DNA of 10,077 nucleotides from UBA1724 sp963611685 (lineage in GTDB: Bacteria; Verrucomicrobiota; Lentisphaeria; Oligosphaerales; Oligosphaeraceae). The position numbers were made by a program, and so were the translations under genes. The notes under the pieces were generated by a model. That model had not been told where the DNA came from and searched no databases. It saw only the letters and a list, made by a program, of their open reading frames with translations. The stretch spans positions 1 through 10,077 of the forward strand of contig CAVDSU010000081.1 in the NCBI GenBank assembly GCA_963611685.1, written 5' to 3'. Shown piece after piece: positions 1 to 5,666 of this stretch. The stretch's first letter is position 1, and each line of letters begins with the position of its first letter.

Positions 1-19
1 AGGACGAAGGGGGCATTCT

Positions 20-75
20 AAAAAAAGGAGGAAGGAGGAAGGAGGAAGGAGGAAGGAGGAAGGAGGAAGGAGGAA
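20..75. repeat. A7 run plus seven perfect GGAGGAA heptamers
   Basis: A run of seven A (20-26) is followed by seven perfect tandem copies of GGAGGAA (27-75). The same design appears inverted at 545-580, so the two arrays bracket the whole noncoding left region. Each unit resembles a Shine-Dalgarno core, but no reading frame follows, so a translational role is unlikely. Confidence 0.95.
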
Positions 76-106
76 GTGTGGCCACTTTGCAGTGGGCGTG
101 CGCCGA

Positions 107-126
107 GCGCGCCCAAATTGGCGCGC
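107..126. repeat. Hairpin with CAAATT loop
   Basis: A perfect 7-bp stem, GCGCGCC (107-113) with GGCGCGC (120-126), encloses the loop CAAATT. Related CAAATTG-centred sequences occur at 5427-5460, 9014-9037 and 9966-10006, so this looks like one copy of a dispersed intergenic motif. It has no T-run and is not a terminator. Confidence 0.75.
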
Positions 127-205
127 AAATCCTTCCGCCGCAAGGAAACTACGACGGCACTGCCCCCCGTGCCCCCGCCTTAGTACCTAGCAGGTTAGTG
201 GCTAG

Positions 206-227
206 CCTGCGGGCGATTGCCCGCAGG
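206..227. repeat. Perfect 9-bp hairpin
   Basis: CCTGCGGGC (206-214) pairs with GCCCGCAGG (219-227) around a GATT loop. It abuts the GGGAGTA heptamer array. A weaker CTAGC/GCTAG pair (187-191 with 201-205) lies just upstream. No T-run follows, so this is a structured repeat component and not a terminator. Confidence 0.8.
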
Positions 228-255
228 GAGTAGGGAGAAGGGAGTAGGGAGTAGG
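226..255. repeat. GGGAGTA heptamer array (4.3 units)
   Basis: The units are GGGAGTA (226-232), GGGAGAA (233-239), GGGAGTA (240-246), GGGAGTA (247-253) and a partial GG. The period is 7 bp with one substitution. The period matches the other arrays here, but the unit sequence differs from GGAGGAA and GCCCATT. Confidence 0.9.
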
Positions 256-265
256 TTAAAGCGGC

Positions 266-305
266 GCCGCAGGCGCTCTTCCGCAGCTCTTGCGGCGGCA
301 CGGCA
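266..305. repeat. Dispersed block shared with 8973-9017
   Basis: GCTCTTCCGC (275-284) followed by GCGGCGGCAC (292-301) recurs in the same order and orientation at 8981-8990 and 9002-9011. Only the spacer differs: 7 nt here, 11 nt there. In both places the block sits just downstream of a heptamer array. That makes it a module of a dispersed intergenic repeat family. Confidence 0.75.
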
Positions 306-357
306 GCGTTTTCCCCCGCATATCCTACGCTACCTTGCCCCAAAACTAGGGGGTGCG

Positions 358-421
358 GGGGGCGGCGCCCCCAGTCCTTTGGATCTTCCCCCGCCTTCCT
401 AATGGCGCACTCCATGGCGCC
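358..421. repeat. Dispersed repeat; inverted copy at window's right end
   Basis: GGGGGC (358-363) and GCCCCC (367-372) form a tight hairpin with a 3-nt loop. From 368 to 421 the sequence matches the reverse complement of 10024-10077 at 47 of 54 positions without gaps. The two copies sit in unrelated intergenic regions nearly 10 kb apart, so this is a repeat family and not a local duplication. Confidence 0.9.
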
Positions 422-434
422 CTTGCGCCTGCGT

Positions 435-463
435 GCCCATTGCCCATTGCCCATTTGCCCATT
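435..463. repeat. GCCCATT heptamer array (4 units)
   Basis: Three perfect GCCCATT units (435-455), one inserted T, then a fourth unit (457-463). It runs directly into the GC-rich hairpin at 464-484. Confidence 0.9.
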
Positions 464-535
464 TGCGGCGCACTTGGCGCCGCACGTCGCAATCGCCGGG
501 TTTTCCCGGCGATGGGTTTCGCCTTGGCGAAACCC
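464..535. repeat. Three consecutive hairpins
   Basis: Hairpin 1 is TGCGGCG (464-470) with CGCCGCA (478-484), loop of 7 nt. Hairpin 2 is ATCGCCGGG (492-500) with CCCGGCGAT (505-513), loop TTTT. Hairpin 3 is GGGTTTCGCC (514-523) with GGCGAAACCC (526-535), loop TT. All stems are perfect, and hairpins 2 and 3 are immediately adjacent. No T-run follows within 10 nt. The arrangement recalls palindromic repeat clusters such as REP/BIME elements, though the sequence is not one I recognise. Confidence 0.85.
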
Positions 536-544
536 TGGCCAAAC

Positions 545-580
545 TTCCTCCTTCCTCCCTCCTCCTTCCTCCTTTTTTTT
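545..580. repeat. (TTCCTCC)4 plus T8, inverted partner of 20-75
   Basis: TTCCTCC units lie at 545-551, 552-558, 559-565 (first base C) and 566-572, followed by eight T (573-580). Reverse-complemented, this is A8 then GGAGGAA repeats, the same architecture as 20-75. It directly abuts the candidate -10 box of the response regulator gene and occupies where a -35 element would be. Confidence 0.9.
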
Positions 581-585
581 ATAAT
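580..585 (+). promoter_or_regulatory. Candidate -10 box (TATAAT) for the two-component operon
   Basis: A perfect TATAAT lies 26 nt before the ATG of the response regulator. The expected start of transcription, near 592, would leave a leader of about 20 nt. No TTGACA-like -35 is present because that region is the TTCCTCC array, so an activator or an unusual sigma factor may be involved. GAGGGG (596-601), 10 nt before the ATG, is a plausible ribosome site. Confidence 0.45.
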
Positions 586-611
586 GGTGCCCCGCGAGGG
601 GCGGAATCCCC

Positions 612-1286
612 ATGCGTGTATTGCTAGTAGATGACGACCGCACCATTTTGGATTTCATGAAAGCGGGCTTTGAGTCGGCGGGGTATGCGGTGTGTTGCGC
701 GTTGTCGGGCACGGAGGGGTTGGAGAAGGCGCGTTCTGGGGGCTTCGACCTGGCCATCGTGGACGTCATGCTCCCCGGCATTGACGGCTTCCAGCTGGTG
801 CGGACGCTTCGGCAGGAGAAGCTGACCTTCCCCATCATCATGCTGAGTGCCCGCAGCGAGGAAGAGAACAAGATCCGCGGGCTGGAGTGCGGGGCTGACG
901 ACTATCAGACCAAGCCCTTCTCCCTCACGGAGCTACTGGCTCGTTCCGCGGCGCAGTTGCGCCGGAGCACCGCGGAGGCGGCGCCCACGGAATTGCGCGT
1001 AGCGGACCTTCGCATGGACCTAGTGGGTCGGAAGGTCTATCGTGGCGACACCCGCATCCTGTTGCAGCCCCTGGAGTTCCAGCTTTTGGAGTTCCTGATG
1101 CGCAACCGTGGGCGCGTGGTCTCGAGAACCACCATCATGGAGCACGTGTGGGAATACAACTTCGACCCCCACACCAACGTGGTGGACTCCCGGATCTGCC
1201 ATCTGCGGGACAAGATCGACAAGGACTTCTCTCCCCGCCTCCTGAAGACCATCCGAGGCTTCGGCTATGTCCTGGAAGAGCCTTGA
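612..1286 (+). CDS. OmpR/PhoB-family response regulator
   Basis: This is a DNA-binding transcription regulator controlled by phosphorylation from the sensor kinase encoded next to it. The 224-residue length is normal for the family. The receiver domain (about 1-118) shows the acidic pair D7/D8, the phospho-acceptor D51 in the IVDVMLP motif, the switch serine S79 and the conserved K101 in a TKPF motif. The OmpR-type winged helix follows (about 126-222), with the recognition region HVWEYNFDPHTNVVDSRI and the C-terminal RGFGYVLE. The VWEYNFDPHTNVVD stretch resembles the CusR/CopR metal-response subgroup, but no metal transport gene is visible, so that is only a hint. The ATG at 612 follows GAGGGG by 10 nt. 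The 3' end overlaps the kinase start by 20 nt, indicating co-translation. Target genes are unknown. Confidence 0.95.
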   Translation: MRVLLVDDDRTILDFMKAGFESAGYAVCCALSGTEGLEKARSGGFDLAIVDVMLPGIDGFQLVRTLRQEKLTFPIIMLSARSEEENKIRGLECGADDYQTKPFSLTELLARSAAQLRRSTAEAAPTELRVADLRMDLVGRKVYRGDTRILLQPLEFQLLEFLMRNRGRVVSRTTIMEHVWEYNFDPHTNVVDSRICHLRDKIDKDFSPRLLKTIRGFGYVLEEP

Positions 1287-2892
1287 TTTTCTCCCCTGGC
1301 GCGGCACGCTGAAGTTGCAGACCGCCAAGTATCTGGTGTGCTGCACGGCGTTGCTCATGGCGGCCAGCATGGCGCTGGCATTCCTCTCGCAACGGCAATT
1401 CCTCTTTTCGGAGGTCCGCGGGAACCTGAATGCCTTCGCCACCGAATTCCACTACGAGTATCTCTGCCAGAGAGAGGAGCCCTCCGGCGGCGCGCCCTGC
1501 CCCCTGGAAAAGCTCCCCGCCGCCTGCCGACAGGCACTGCGCGAATGCGACCCGCCCCTGCTCCCGCAAGTGGCCTATTGGGTGCCCGGCACCGGAAAAT
1601 ATCACCTGGCGCTTTTACAGGGCGACACCCCCGTCAATGCCGTCTTCGACACCCACACGGAGTCCCTCCAGAATCTGACTCCCTGCGATCCCATGGAGGC
1701 CCTCCCCTACCTGGACCGCGAATTCAACGAGGAATCCTACGGCATGGGCGTCAACCAGCTCTTCCTGCTCCTCATGGACGCCGACGGCGACATCGGCGCG
1801 CGCTCCGATTTCGACGCCGTCTACCAGGAGGGCTTCCAGAAGCTCTTCCGGAAGGGCCCGCCTCCCCAACGGCTAGACCGCCTGGACTGGAATGGTCAGC
1901 GGATCATCTATACCGTCCGAAAGATCTACGACGGCAACTATTTGGTCATCGGCAAGAATGTCCAGGAGCATCTGGAGAACCTCCGGCAGCTCCTCTTCTT
2001 CTTCGTGCTGCTCTTCCTGGGATCCCTGCCCCTCCTCGTCATCGCCGCCGCATTCTTCGCGCGGAGGATCTCCGCCGGACTGTACCGCGTGGGCGCCGCC
2101 GCCGAAGAGATCGCGAAGGGCGACTACTCGCTGCGCCTGGAGACCCGTGGCGAGCCCGAGGAGATGCAGTCGCTCATCCGCTCCTTCAACTACATGACCG
2201 ACAACACCCAGAAGTTCATGCAGGAGATCCAGAATGTGACCGACGACATCGCCCACGATCTCAGGACGCCCCTCACCCGCATGCGCGCCAGAGCCGAGCT
2301 GGAGCTCCTGAAGACCCGCGGCGAGGACTTCCCCGCACTGGTCGCCGAGCAGTGCGACGAGCTCATCGGCACCTTCCAGACCATGCTGGACATCACCCGA
2401 CTGGAAAAGCGGCTGGATCACTCTCCCGCCACTCCCACCGATCTCAATGCGCTGCTAAAGCGCCTGACGGAGGCCTTCGCCACCCTGGCCGAAGACCGGA
2501 AGATCGCCCTGGATCTCCAGTTGCCCGATCCCCCCGTGGTCTTCGAATGCCAGCCAAAACAGTGGGAGCGCATGGCCGCCAATCTCCTGGACAACGCCCT
2601 GAAATACACGCCCGCCGGCGGACGGGTCGTCCTCACTCTGGAGGAGTGCTCCGGAATGATCCGCTTTTCCGTGAAGGACAACGGCGTCGGCATTGCGCCT
2701 GCGGACCAAGAGAAGGTCTTCCAGCGCTTCTACCGCGCGGACGCCAGCCGCAGCCAGCCCGGCAATGGCCTGGGGCTCAGCATGGTCAAGGCGGTGGCGG
2801 AATCCCTTGGCGGCACCATACAGCTCTTCAGCCAACCCGGAAAAGGCACCACCTTCCTGGTGATCCTCCCGCACCCCCCGCCTCGGCAATAA
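1267..2892 (+). CDS. Membrane sensor histidine kinase (HAMP, HisKA, HATPase)
   Basis: This inner-membrane sensor phosphorylates the response regulator encoded just upstream. Two membrane segments (about 22-41 and 241-265) enclose a periplasmic sensor region of about 200 residues that I do not recognise. It carries five cysteines (C67, C78, C87, C94, C140). A HAMP linker follows (about 263-316), then the H-box with H330 in DIAHDLRTPLTRMR, N-box NLLDNALKY (439-447), G1 DNGVGI (471-476), F-box FQRFYR (485-490), G2 GNGLGLSMV (499-507) and a GKGTTF motif (525-530). All catalytic motifs look intact. The ATG at 1267 lies inside the regulator gene, 8 nt after a GAGG (1255-1258), so translational coupling is likely. 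The H-box is of the CusS-like type. The 541-residue length is typical. The signal sensed is unknown. The gene converges on dgkA with only 45 bp between stop codons. Confidence 0.95.
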   Translation: MSWKSLDFLPWRGTLKLQTAKYLVCCTALLMAASMALAFLSQRQFLFSEVRGNLNAFATEFHYEYLCQREEPSGGAPCPLEKLPAACRQALRECDPPLLPQVAYWVPGTGKYHLALLQGDTPVNAVFDTHTESLQNLTPCDPMEALPYLDREFNEESYGMGVNQLFLLLMDADGDIGARSDFDAVYQEGFQKLFRKGPPPQRLDRLDWNGQRIIYTVRKIYDGNYLVIGKNVQEHLENLRQLLFFFVLLFLGSLPLLVIAAAFFARRISAGLYRVGAAAEEIAKGDYSLRLETRGEPEEMQSLIRSFNYMTDNTQKFMQEIQNVTDDIAHDLRTPLTRMRARAELELLKTRGEDFPALVAEQCDELIGTFQTMLDITRLEKRLDHSPATPTDLNALLKRLTEAFATLAEDRKIALDLQLPDPPVVFECQPKQWERMAANLLDNALKYTPAGGRVVLTLEECSGMIRFSVKDNGVGIAPADQEKVFQRFYRADASRSQPGNGLGLSMVKAVAESLGGTIQLFSQPGKGTTFLVILPHPPPRQ

Positions 2893-2937
2893 GAATAGAC
2901 GCCACAGGCGGAAAGAAGAATATCGCGGAGGGGGACG

Positions 2938-3366
2938 CTATTTTGCGACGGGCAGGAGGAGTCCCGCCAGCGTCATCGCCCAGGCGACTCCCAGTGCCGC
3001 CAGCATGCAGAAGACCGCGGCGCTCCCCATGTCCTTCGCGCGCTTGGCCAACGGATTCCACTGGGGAGAGACCAAGTCCACAATGGCCTCCAGCCCTGAA
3101 TTCAAGAGCTCCGTGGCCAACAGCACCAGCCCCAGGCACACCAGAACCATCCGGTTTCCCCAGCTCAGCGGAAGCGCAAAGGCAAGGATTGTCTGGAAGG
3201 CCGCCAGCAGCAGGTCGTGGCGGAAGGCGGCCTCGCCGCAGAAAGCGGCCTTCAGTCCCTGGAAGCTATAGGAAGTCGCCGCAAAGAGATGGGAGAGGCC
3301 CGTCTTCTTGCCGGGGATGCGCTCGCGGCACTCCTTCTGCGCACTGTCGTCGTGCTTCTCGTCCAT
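2938..3366 (-). CDS. dgkA: Diacylglycerol kinase, DgkA type
   Basis: This small integral membrane kinase phosphorylates diacylglycerol with ATP to give phosphatidic acid, returning lipid to phospholipid synthesis. At 142 residues it is about 20 longer than the E. coli enzyme because of a charged N-terminal extension (1-22). Three membrane helices are expected (about 52-68, 72-90, 115-138). Family hallmarks are present: EAAFRHD (45-51), E86 and E93 in TELLNSGLEAIVD, matching the catalytic and metal-binding glutamates of E. coli DgkA, and AKRAKDMGSAAV (107-118). The ATG has a GGAGGA site (3377-3382 on the plus strand) 10 nt upstream. It starts 20 nt after the stop of the sulfatase-fold gene, so the two are probably one operon. 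In E. coli, DgkA recycles diacylglycerol released by phosphoglycerol transfer, which fits the neighbour. No clear terminator is visible before the convergent kinase gene. Confidence 0.95.
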   Translation of the reverse strand: MDEKHDDSAQKECRERIPGKKTGLSHLFAATSYSFQGLKAAFCGEAAFRHDLLLAAFQTILAFALPLSWGNRMVLVCLGLVLLATELLNSGLEAIVDLVSPQWNPLAKRAKDMGSAAVFCMLAALGVAWAMTLAGLLLPVAK

Positions 3367-3386
3367 GAGTGCTCTCTCCTCCGCGC

Positions 3387-5297
3387 CTACTTTCCGCTCC
3401 GCACAAAGCGCCGCATGTCCTGATTTGCCTGGACGAGCATGCGGGAGTACTTCTTCAGGAACGCATTCTCGTCGTCGCAGGGCGCGTCCTGTCCGGTAGT
3501 GAGATTCCGTCCGTAGTACTTCTTTCCGGCGCCGATGGGCAGGATGTACTTGTATTCGGGGCAGACGAAGACATCCAGCTTCCAGCCGCAGACGATATAG
3601 AACTCGCGGTTGTAGTTGTCATCCAGGAGGCTCTGTCCCACGGAGTAGTCGGAGGGCGGATTCTGTACGCCCAGGAAGGGCGCCAGCGTGGGAACGATAT
3701 CGGTATGCTGGCTGCGGTGTTCCACCACGCGGGGTTCCACGCCGGGAATCCGGATCACCAGCGGCGCCTTGATCTGCTCCTCCACAAACGTGGAGTTGTG
3801 GCCCAAGCGGCCCTTTTCGTAGAACTCCTCGCCGTGGTCGCCGGTCACCACAAGAATCGTCCGCGCGTAGAGCTCCGGACGGGCCTCCAGCGCCGCCAAC
3901 AGCCGTCCAATCTGAAGATCCACCTGGTGGGCGGCATTCACCTGGCGGTTGCGGACGCGGACGGCGTCCGCGGCAGAGACCGTGGTGTAGTTGATCTCCG
4001 GCAGGTAGTCGGGAGTCAGCGCCTGCTCCGCATCGAAGGTATAGGGCGCGTGAGTGCCCTCGAAGAAATGGAAAGCAAAGAAGGGTCGCGAGTCGTCGGT
4101 GCGCTTCTCCAGGAAAGCCAGGATGCTGTCGATGCCCTGCACATCCCGTCGCCAGGGCTCCTTCTCCCGGAATTCCGTCATGCACTCCTGGGGAATGGAG
4201 GCGAAGATCGTGCGGTCGAATTCGGGGTAGGAGAAGCGCGCGGAGGTCTGGACCAGGAAGTCGTATCCGTCCTCGTGGAGCCAGTCGAAGAAGAGTGGCG
4301 GACGCCGCGTGTTCAGGAAGGCATTCCAGTTGCTGCCATAGAGTCCATAGAACATGGAGAACATGGCGGGGCGGGTGCCGTGTCCGCCGCTGTAGTGCTG
4401 TCGGCAGGCGATGCCCTGCTGGGACAGCCGCCAGAGATTGGGCATGGTCTCGGGATTCAAGTGGTCCGCGCGGAGGCTCTCCGCGGTGAGCCAAAGGATA
4501 TTCATGGGCTTCTCGGGAGCCACGCGCTGAATGGGATGGATGGGGTAGCAGAGGGTGGCGCCCTCGTCGGGATCGTCGCCGCGGAAGAGGCGGTCTTCCC
4601 GGGCGGGCTCCTTGCAGCCAATGCCCTTCAGGAAGCTCCGGACTCGCATGGAGAGGGTGATGGGGTAGGTGTTGTTCATGGCCAGGAGGTTCTTGGTGCC
4701 ATAGAAATCCGCCACGCCCAGCAGGAACATGCTCAACACCACCAGCCCCACCGCCAGCAGACACGCACAGGGAGCCCCCCAGGACACGCCACGGAAAAAA
4801 CGGCTCTCCAGACCGCCAGAAACACTCTTCCGATGGAGCCTCCAGGCAAAGAAGCCATTGGCACACACCCAAAGCAAAATCCCCACTGCCGACGGAATCA
4901 CCGTCTCCGCCCCAAGGCCCATGGCCTCAAAACCACCCGGAGTAATCAACAAATTCACCACCAGACCATTGATGTGATAGCCGAATTTGACCAAAATCAC
5001 CAAGTCCAGCACCAGCAACAGCTCGCAGACGGTCGTCCAAAGCACCGCCCATACCAGCGAAACCACACTGTCCCAGCCCTTCGGCAAAAAACGCCCCAGG
5101 AGCCAGGAGCCTATCACCCCCGGCAACAAATACGCCACGGGATACCCCAACAGCGTGATCCCGAGCCAGATCTTCGGAGAAATCCCACTCCCCAACCCCT
5201 GGTGCACAAAATACCCCAGGAACACCCCCAGGAAGAGGACCCAGTGCACAAGGTAAAAGAAGGCGTTCCGACGATGCAAAGAAGGAGAATTCTTCAT
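3387..5297 (-). CDS. YejM/LtaS-like inner-membrane sulfatase-fold protein (probable headgroup transferase)
   Basis: Residues here are counted from an upstream in-frame TTG (5303); I prefer the ATG two codons later (5297). Neither start has a Shine-Dalgarno site. Five membrane segments (about 15-33, 42-64, 80-107, 134-154, 175-199) are followed by a periplasmic sulfatase/alkaline-phosphatase fold from about residue 267. Candidate metal and catalytic residues are visible: E275 in WLTAESLRAD, T310 in SGGHGTRPAMFSMFYG as likely nucleophile, D489/H490 in the GDHGEEF motif, and H502. The five-TM layout, the FYGLYG stretch and the late HTDIVPTLAPFLGV...SDYSVGQSLL segment resemble E. coli YejM (PbgA/LapC), a regulator of lipopolysaccharide synthesis. 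LtaS/OpgB-type enzymes in this superfamily move phosphoglycerol from phosphatidylglycerol and release diacylglycerol. Adjacency to dgkA favours a transferase role. The true donor and acceptor cannot be read from the sequence. Confidence 0.88.
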   Translation of the reverse strand: MKNSPSLHRRNAFFYLVHWVLFLGVFLGYFVHQGLGSGISPKIWLGITLLGYPVAYLLPGVIGSWLLGRFLPKGWDSVVSLVWAVLWTTVCELLLVLDLVILVKFGYHINGLVVNLLITPGGFEAMGLGAETVIPSAVGILLWVCANGFFAWRLHRKSVSGGLESRFFRGVSWGAPCACLLAVGLVVLSMFLLGVADFYGTKNLLAMNNTYPITLSMRVRSFLKGIGCKEPAREDRLFRGDDPDEGATLCYPIHPIQRVAPEKPMNILWLTAESLRADHLNPETMPNLWRLSQQGIACRQHYSGGHGTRPAMFSMFYGLYGSNWNAFLNTRRPPLFFDWLHEDGYDFLVQTSARFSYPEFDRTIFASIPQECMTEFREKEPWRRDVQGIDSILAFLEKRTDDSRPFFAFHFFEGTHAPYTFDAEQALTPDYLPEINYTTVSAADAVRVRNRQVNAAHQVDLQIGRLLAALEARPELYARTILVVTGDHGEEFYEKGRLGHNSTFVEEQIKAPLVIRIPGVEPRVVEHRSQHTDIVPTLAPFLGVQNPPSDYSVGQSLLDDNYNREFYIVCGWKLDVFVCPEYKYILPIGAGKKYYGRNLTTGQDAPCDDENAFLKKYSRMLVQANQDMRRFVRSGK

Positions 5298-5666
5298 AAC
5301 CAATTACTAGAGAAGAAAATACAGAACACGGAAAAGGACCCCGAATCCGCGAAAAGCGCCACGGTCCTAACCGCCCACCGCACCCGCGAATCCGACAACG
5401 TCTCTACTCTAGCCACATACTCCTCCCCCAAAATTGCCGCGAGATTACCAAATGGCAATCTTCCCCCCCCCTCCCGCCATCCCCCGCATGCGGGCTTTTT
5501 CCCCGCCAGCCGATGTGTCTTCCCCGTCCGTGGGGGCAGGGGTATATTATGCTGTTTTTCGTTTTTGTCCTGTTTTCCCGTCCTTTCGTGTCCGGGGCGT
5601 TTTTTGCGTTTTTGGCGCGGGGGGCTTTTTCACCCGAGGATCCTGTAACATAGGGTTTTAGCAACC
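5298..5666. other. 369-bp divergent intergenic region
   Basis: No gene is visible between the divergent sulfatase-fold gene and argG. It contains an inverted repeat ATTGCC (5433-5438) with GGCAAT (5454-5459), a run of nine C (5463-5471), and the palindrome CCCGCATGCGGG (5483-5494) followed by CTTTTT. The one AT-rich spot in the right half is 5543-5550. A T-rich argG leader completes it. No convincing promoter for the minus-strand operon was found. Confidence 0.7.
5543..5550 (+). promoter_or_regulatory. Candidate -10 region for argG (TATATTAT)
   Basis: TATATTAT sits in otherwise GC-rich sequence and contains two overlapping -10-like hexamers. No good -35 is present 17 nt upstream. If used, it would give a leader of about 110 nt rich in runs of T. 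TAACAT (5646-5651), much closer to the ATG, is an alternative. Confidence 0.3.

Noticed and set aside
1..21. Possible 3' end of an upstream gene (frame 1 ends at TAA, 19-21)
   Set aside because: Only six codons are visible and no family can be read from them.
27..75. GGAGGAA array as a CRISPR or a cluster of ribosome sites
   Set aside because: The units are 7 bp with no spacers, and no reading frame begins downstream at a useful distance.
149..871. Minus-strand 240-codon frame over the repeat region and the regulator's 5' end
   Set aside because: It runs through hairpins and heptamer arrays and then antisense to the receiver domain; nothing suggests coding.
2893..2937. Shared terminator between the convergent kinase and dgkA genes
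   Set aside because: Only a 4-bp CGCC/GGCG stem was found, with no T-run on either strand.
1338..3368. Long plus-strand open frame (about 680 codons) overlapping the sensor kinase
   Set aside because: Another-frame shadow of the kinase, very rich in R, P, A and G, with no domain. It also runs across the dgkA gene on the other strand.
5298..5303. TTG start at 5303 for the sulfatase-fold gene
   Set aside because: It adds only two residues and has no ribosome site. The ATG at 5297 is the simpler choice, though the TTG cannot be excluded.
3369..5648. Long plus-strand open frame (about 760 codons) opposite the sulfatase-fold gene
   Set aside because: It is antisense to a gene with clear family motifs, its translation is low-complexity and unlike any family, and it results from high GC at third positions.
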